Below, one piece after another: positions 58,674 to 64,000 of a stretch of DNA of 64,000 bases. Every line of letters begins with the position of its first letter. Positions within the stretch are counted from its first letter, which is position 1. Made by a program: the position numbers and the translations under genes. A model generated the notes under the pieces. It was not told where the DNA came from. It saw only the letters and a program-made list of their open reading frames with translations, and did no database searches. The DNA is taken from assembly GCF_011386835.1 (NCBI RefSeq), contig NC_088800.1, forward strand, positions 58,371,439 through 58,435,438. Direction: 5' to 3'. The stretch is from Chrysemys picta bellii. Its lineage: Eukaryota > Chordata > Testudines > Emydidae.

Positions 58674-59789
58674 GTAAGGGCTCTGGTTCTATAGCTGGGT
58701 GTTTTTTTGCTACTACTCCTAGTGTGATATTTCTGACTCAGCTACCGATCTCTAAGGAATGAGCTGAATATCCCTGGGGTGGGCTTGCGCCTTGCTCTGG
58801 GAGACTTCAGAGGGAAACACTGAGCAGCTGGTCATTCAGCCCAGAGGCCCACATATGGGTTCATCTTGTCACATCTTGTTCAGTGGCTGTGTAGCTGCTC
58901 AGGAAGACTGAGCCTTTTTGGGTCGGAACATCCCCAGTATGTTCCATGTGCCCTTACTACTGAAGTAGGTCTCTAGCTTTTCCTAGTGGCTGACAGATGG
59001 TGAGAAAAGGGGGGAAACATTTAGATGAATGGGTTGAAGTGTGTCCACACAGCCTCTTGTCACAGCAGTTAAGACTAGCTGGCAGGCTCTTGAAGTTGGC
59101 TCCTAAATTTTGAATGTACCATTATGGTGGTGGTGCTTTCTAAACTGAGAGGAATCCAGTCCCCTGGAGGCTCCTTCACAACCAACCTAGTGTGCAAGGC
59201 AAAGCGTACGGCCCTCTTTTCTTCAGTGTTGGACTGATTCTTTTCACTCGCTTTCTGTCCTTGCTAATTTGTGAAGCGAACTGCCAGGGCCGTGTGTGCT
59301 ATGTAAATTGGCAAAACATATCCCAGGCTAATGAAGCATGTTGCTTGCTGTGGTAGGAGCTTTCTGCGTCTTCCCTTCCATGCTGACTCTGTACAGCCTG
59401 TTAAAACAATACAGCAATGTTCATTACAAAGAGACGTGCGAACAGCACTAACATGCCAGATGTGCGTGTGCTTCTCAGCACCATCACAGTCTATCTCATC
59501 AGGATTGCCCTGATGCCAGATGCTAGTCAATAGATTGCCTGCTAATATAAGGACGTTTGCCTCTAGACAAATCCTTTGTAAGCTGGTTAGCAGAACTCCT
59601 GGAGGCCAAGGCTTGATGGGTTTATTTTCGAGTGGTTTAGTTCTGTTTGCTTTTGGTTTCAGGATGCTTTCTACTTGACAGAACTGCTAGCTCCCTGTGG
59701 TTTGAAGACTTTGGGAACGAAAAGTGACATTTAATCCTTTATATGTCTAAATAACTAAGCCTTGTGTCATCTCGGCAAAGGTATTAGGT

Positions 59790-59955
59790 GCATTTTACAG
59801 ATGGGGGAAAACTGAGGCACAGAGATGCAGTTACTTGTCCAAGGTCACGTGGCCCATGTGAGGCCTTTACTCTGTGTGGCCTTGTCTACCACAGGGAGTC
59901 TGTGGCAGAGCCAGGAGTGAAACCCAGATCTCCTGAGGCCCAGCATCCTCACCCC
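59790..59955 (-). mobile_element. MIR-type SINE
   Basis: cattttacagatgggggaaa, actgaggcacagagatgcag, gtccaaggtcacgtgg: the complement of the MIR core. Confidence 0.8.
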
Positions 59956-60334
59956 GCCAGGCATAACGTGCTGTTAGCGCGAAGGCTGAAGTCACAAAGA
60001 TTCTAGAGATGCTGACATTTGAATCTAGTAACAGCGGATCAGTCACGGTGCAGTCTCAATTATCCTATTAGACGGATTTAAACAGAATGTTCCATTAGTG
60101 TGGGAGGCAGTGAGCATTTCGCACAGATGCAGAGTGCTAAACTGTCACTGGGTGGCAGTTACGCATGGAGAGTGGGAGTAAAATGAAACCAGCTTGCTCT
60201 TCAGCAAACGACTTTGCCGTCACTTATGCTCATACTTACGTGTCACCATAAGCCAAGCATTCTCATCCTCTTCGGTATTGGAATGCCCCAAAATGCTATG
60301 GGCATGTTTTCTGGAGTGCAATGATTCAGTACAG

Positions 60335-60620
60335 TGGTTCATGGGGTGGAAGGATGGTCTTGTGCTTGAGGCATTGGACTTGGAAGCAGAGGACCTGAGT
60401 TCAACTCCTAGTTCCATGACAGATCCCCTATGTGACCTTGGGCTCTGCATCTGTTTGCCTCAGTTCCCCCATTTGTAAAATGGGGATGACAGTACTACCT
60501 GTCTATTCGGGCTCTGAGTGTTGTGGGGTAGGGAGTGTATGGACCGCACTTGGCACAATAGGGCCCCAATCCCAGCAGTGCCTAAAGGACTCAACCAGAG
60601 TAAATAATAATAATGGGACA
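60335..60620 (+). mobile_element. CORE/MIR-type SINE
   Basis: Head ggatggtcttgtgcttgagg and ggacctgagttcaactccta, core cctcagttcccccatttgta, tail ending aataataataat. Confidence 0.78.
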
Positions 60621-62754
60621 TGTCTGGCTTTGATTTGTAATTCCTCAGTGCCCATGTGTATTCTGTTGTGAAGCTTGGATTTTAAATAGCTTTATATAAG
60701 CTTCAGGTCACATTTAAGGAAGGTACATATTAGGGTGTAAACAGATTAAAGGTCTGACTGACTGTCAGTCAAACTCTTCTGTATTATGCCTTCCCTGATC
60801 ACCGCTACAGTTGTTGAAAGGTATGTACAGTCCTCTGTCTGACCCAAAAGCTCATTTGTATTGTGCCAGGTGCTGCACAGAAGCAGAGTAAGACAGTCTT
60901 AAGAGCTTACAATCTAGCTTGATAAGATAAAGGGTGGTAAAAAATGGTATAACATTGCAAGCGTGGCGGTGACTAGCAAATGTCCTGTTGTTTTATGGGT
61001 TTGTTTGCAATAGAATGACAGGTTCAGTGCATCTATCTATAGGATCCATGGATCAATCCATCCATCCCATATGGATACAACAACGGTTCATATTATCTGT
61101 ATGACAAGACATGCGGACAGGAAGGGTATCTAGGTCAACTGCAGTCCAGTGTTTTATAAAGTTTACGGTATTGATACATCCCAGTATAAAGGTTGAGGAG
61201 TCCCTAACTGGTTAAAAGTGAAAGTCTAGATTTATATCTCTGATCAGCAGAATCAGAATTTTAACGGAAAGGTAGGTTACACACATTTCTGCTTCTGCAA
61301 CCTCCATTTTCAAGCTTGGATCCTGTTAGCAGGAGAGTATTCCCCCTGCAGCAAGGAGAGCAATCTCTGAGTAGCTGGAATCTACTCTAAGCAGCTAGAA
61401 TGCTGCAGCAGATGGGAGAGGTCTGTACAGAGCAGCCGAAGATTGGATGGAGCTCTGAGTGCAGCGTCTCCGTAACTGAGGAAGTGCCAGAGAGGCACTT
61501 GCCTGCAGGTGCATGTTACCCATTCTGCCCTTGAACGTTCTGCGACTGACACACGACGGCACTTGGCAGCGAGCAGCCTGCCTGCCCACTGCTCCAAGGT
61601 TCCTTAGGAGCTGGCGTGACCTAGACAGTGACGCAGTTTTCAGTGTGTCTGTCATGGCATTTCTGGCTGACACTAGCCTGGAGTATCTGAGATGAGCAAG
61701 AGGTGGAAAAAAGGGTTTCAAAATAACCATCCCTATACATTGATGGGAGCTGAGCAACTCATACGTGGCTCATGAAATTGCCTAGTATAGATCAGTGCAG
61801 TACTTGCAAAATGGGTGTTACTGTGGGAAACCAAGTCTCATTTTAATGGAATAATTAAAACTCTAGAAATTGCCCTCTGAGTGCAGACTAATGGTCTTTT
61901 TACCTGGATACCTGTATCTAACAATGGTCCATATCAAATATTTTATAGGAAGATGTCTCCTCTCTTCCACTCTCCAGCCTGCCCTGTTAGTTCCTGGATT
62001 ATTCTTAATGTGACTGGGAGAAGCTAATGGGTCTCAATACTTTTTCAGAGCCCACAACAGTCCCACTGTTTTATGACATGCTTCAGTGTGACCTGATGGT
62101 TTGAGGCCACAGTACCATGTTGCGCTGATGCGATACGAACAGCACGACATCCTCATGCCCAAGTTACTCTCATTGGACAGATACCAAAAATGACATCCCC
62201 GGTTAGACACGCTGTCTTAGCTGCCTTTGCTTGTCCAGTTTCTATACCTCTCCATTATTAAGCAGAGTGAGCAGCAGCAGTCTGAGCAGACCGCCTCTGA
62301 TGCATTCCTCTCTAGCTGGTAGTGTAGGATGGTTCCCACGTACTGAATATGAAGTGCTTGATAAATGCTCTTTGCTGCTGAGAGCAGCTATTTGATTCAT
62401 CCAGGGCTCTGAAACAGCTGCTGGTTGCATTTGTTTACTCTGGACTTTAATATGTATATTTTTGGGAACATCAAAAACATCTTTCCCTTAGCTGCCTTCT
62501 GTTGTTGATGCTTAGTGTGTGGTACTGAGGCAGTGTTGGGGTTGAGACTTCTGTTGGCTTCGAAGTATTCCATTTGAATAGTTGGGAGGGACTGAGCCCA
62601 GAACTACATGAATTCTAGGGCAGATCCACCCAAAAGGAATGTAAGCTTCCTTTTACTGGAGTCCATACAATGCATCCTCAGGCCCTAGACTCTTCCTTCA
62701 GTCTATCCTCTCTTTCTTGCTTGCAGACACATCACCATGTGCTGTGATGTGAGC

Positions 62755-63005
62755 TCAAGCTGAGCAGGGTCATTGTAGGTCAGCACCTGGATGGGCGAGC
62801 TGTAAGGGTCACCAGAGGCGGATGTTGTACTTCTATCCATACTGAATCAAGGCCCTGGCATGGCGTTAGGGGGCACTGTGCTGTTGGAGATGTCCTTATT
62901 ATTTGTATTCCAGTAGCACCTAAAAACCTGCTTGGGCCCCACTGTACTAGATACATTGTGCATAAAGAGAAGATGGTCCCTGCCCTGAAGAACTCAATTG
63001 ACAAA
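62755..63005 (+). mobile_element. 5S rRNA-derived SINE (AmnSINE-like)
   Basis: agctgagcagggtcattgta, then gtcagcacctggatgggcga, resembles the internal promoter of 5S rRNA (agcagggtcgggcctgg, gttagtacttggatggg). A CORE-type tail follows (ttatttgtattccagtagca, gatggtccctgccctgaaga). Structure as in SINE3/AmnSINE. Confidence 0.7.
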
Positions 63006-64000
63006 GTAAAATTGAGGACCCTGGGCTCTTGTGGGTATTAAATATTTCAGGTAGGGCACTTTTGGTAAGAGTGTAAGTCTGTTAACCACAGTTTCTTGGC
63101 CAAATTCCAATCTGGGTTATGTCCTGCCTACCTGAATTCCCACTGCAGCTTCTGGAAATGACTGGCTGAAACTGTCCTGTCTTGCACAAGGGTGCGATGC
63201 ATGTGCACTTCCCTGCATTTTATTTGTAATAACGTGGATCAAACTTTTCACTGGTCTGTATGTGTCCAATGGTACATCTGGCCTGCTCTGCTCCTCTCCC
63301 CAAGAGCCTGGCTGCCCCTGGGCGCTTTGCTTCACTACCTTCCTTCTCCAAGATACCAGACTTTCCCCAAAGTGGGACATGGGAAATTTGTCCAACTAGC
63401 AATCGTTCCTCAGTAGAGTGTGGCTTCTGGCCCCACTGCTGAAGGGTCATTTGCAGAGGCCAACATATCCTGATGGTTGATCATGTCTTGACCTGTGTAA
63501 TGCTTCCTGGGGGTAACCAGGGTTGGGAGGCACCCACTACCCCCCCCCTCCAGGTTAGCAACAGGCACATTCACGCCCTCCGAGCTTCTCCCTGGAGTGT
63601 CTAACCCCTGGGCACTCTGGGAGCAGCAAAACTGTGCATACCACAAGGAGCAGTACACCCCAGCATACCAGGTCCATCTCAGATCACTGCTCTGCTTAAC
63701 TCTCAGGACTTACATCTCTCTATAGTGAAATCCAGTGTTAGTTTAACAAAGCTCAGAGAGTCAAGTAGCAGCCAGCTAGCTGCGACCCTTCTCTCATGAG
63801 ACCTGCACACTGTCAGTTTGCCTCCTCGGTGAAGGATTCTGTGTATCTCTATGTACTCCAGGATATGCCAGCCCAGCCCTTTATCTTTATTCATACACAG
63901 AATAGCCCCTGCAGTTTTTTACACTGTTGGTTTTTTTTTTGCAGTCTGTGCTTGTGTACCTGGCTCAGTATGCAAATAGACATATAATACCCATCTCCCT

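Larger units (their letters stand above)
58674..64000. other. SEC14L1: SEC14L1 intron downstream of exon 2
   Basis: The expected PRELI exon was not found in this stretch. It contains SINEs at 59790-59955, 60335-60620 and 62755-63005 and a SINE tail near 60845-60915. Confidence 0.6.

Noticed and set aside
62755..62830. A 5S rRNA gene
   Set aside because: Only the internal promoter part is similar, it is diverged, and it is followed by a SINE tail.

Overview
This is vertebrate genomic DNA: spliced exons with GT-AG borders, long introns, a CpG-rich promoter and dense interspersed repeats. CR1 LINEs, a tRNA-derived SINE with a CR1-like tail, many hAT insertions with 8-bp target duplications, TA/TTA-flanked short inverted-repeat elements, a DIRS-like retroelement and CORE/5S-type SINEs point to a non-avian sauropsid, most likely a turtle. 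The species call is inference.

Two protein-coding genes lie head to tail on the + strand. (1) Positions 3523-43473 hold 15 recognisable exons of a syntaxin-binding-protein-4-like gene: PDZ domain, EF-hand-like segment, long coiled coil, C-terminal WW domain, stop at 43471-43473. The PDZ is only about half identical to what I know of STXBP4, and the neighbour is SEC14L1 rather than the usual COX11/HLF neighbours, so I read it as an STXBP4 paralogue, not the STXBP4 orthologue. The first coding exon was not found and one internal join is out of phase unless a small exon or an alternative acceptor is used. (2) From about 49.2 kb a GC-rich promoter, a 5'UTR exon (to 49393) and the first coding exon (57434-57510, starting MVQKYQSPVRVYKYPFEL) identify SEC14L1, which runs out of the window. 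Its leader carries a uORF stopping 16 nt before the main AUG, and a 55-bp candidate exon at 58619-58673 looks like a divergent alternative to the expected next exon.

The introns are a repeat graveyard. 1-3.5 kb: inverted-repeat element, hAT MITE. 6.27-7.0 kb: hAT. 18.1-18.9 kb: solo LTR. 19.7-23.5 kb: a short inverted-repeat element split by a 3.4-kb CR1. 25.2-32.6 kb: a decayed DIRS-like tyrosine-recombinase retroelement interrupted by two hATs and one MITE. 34.5-36.7 kb: two hATs. 37.4-40.9 kb: a CR1 interrupted by a MITE, by a 1.9-kb hAT (itself carrying two hATs) and by another CR1. The intergenic part (43.5-49.2 kb) holds a probable solo LTR and a SINE. SEC14L1 intron 1 carries a decayed PIF/Harbinger transposase on the - strand (54.3-55.1 kb).

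Functionally, the first gene would encode a vesicle-traffic scaffold of the Synip type, and the second a PRELI/CRAL-TRIO lipid-binding protein. Nothing in the sequence shows that they act together; they share a neighbourhood and orientation only.
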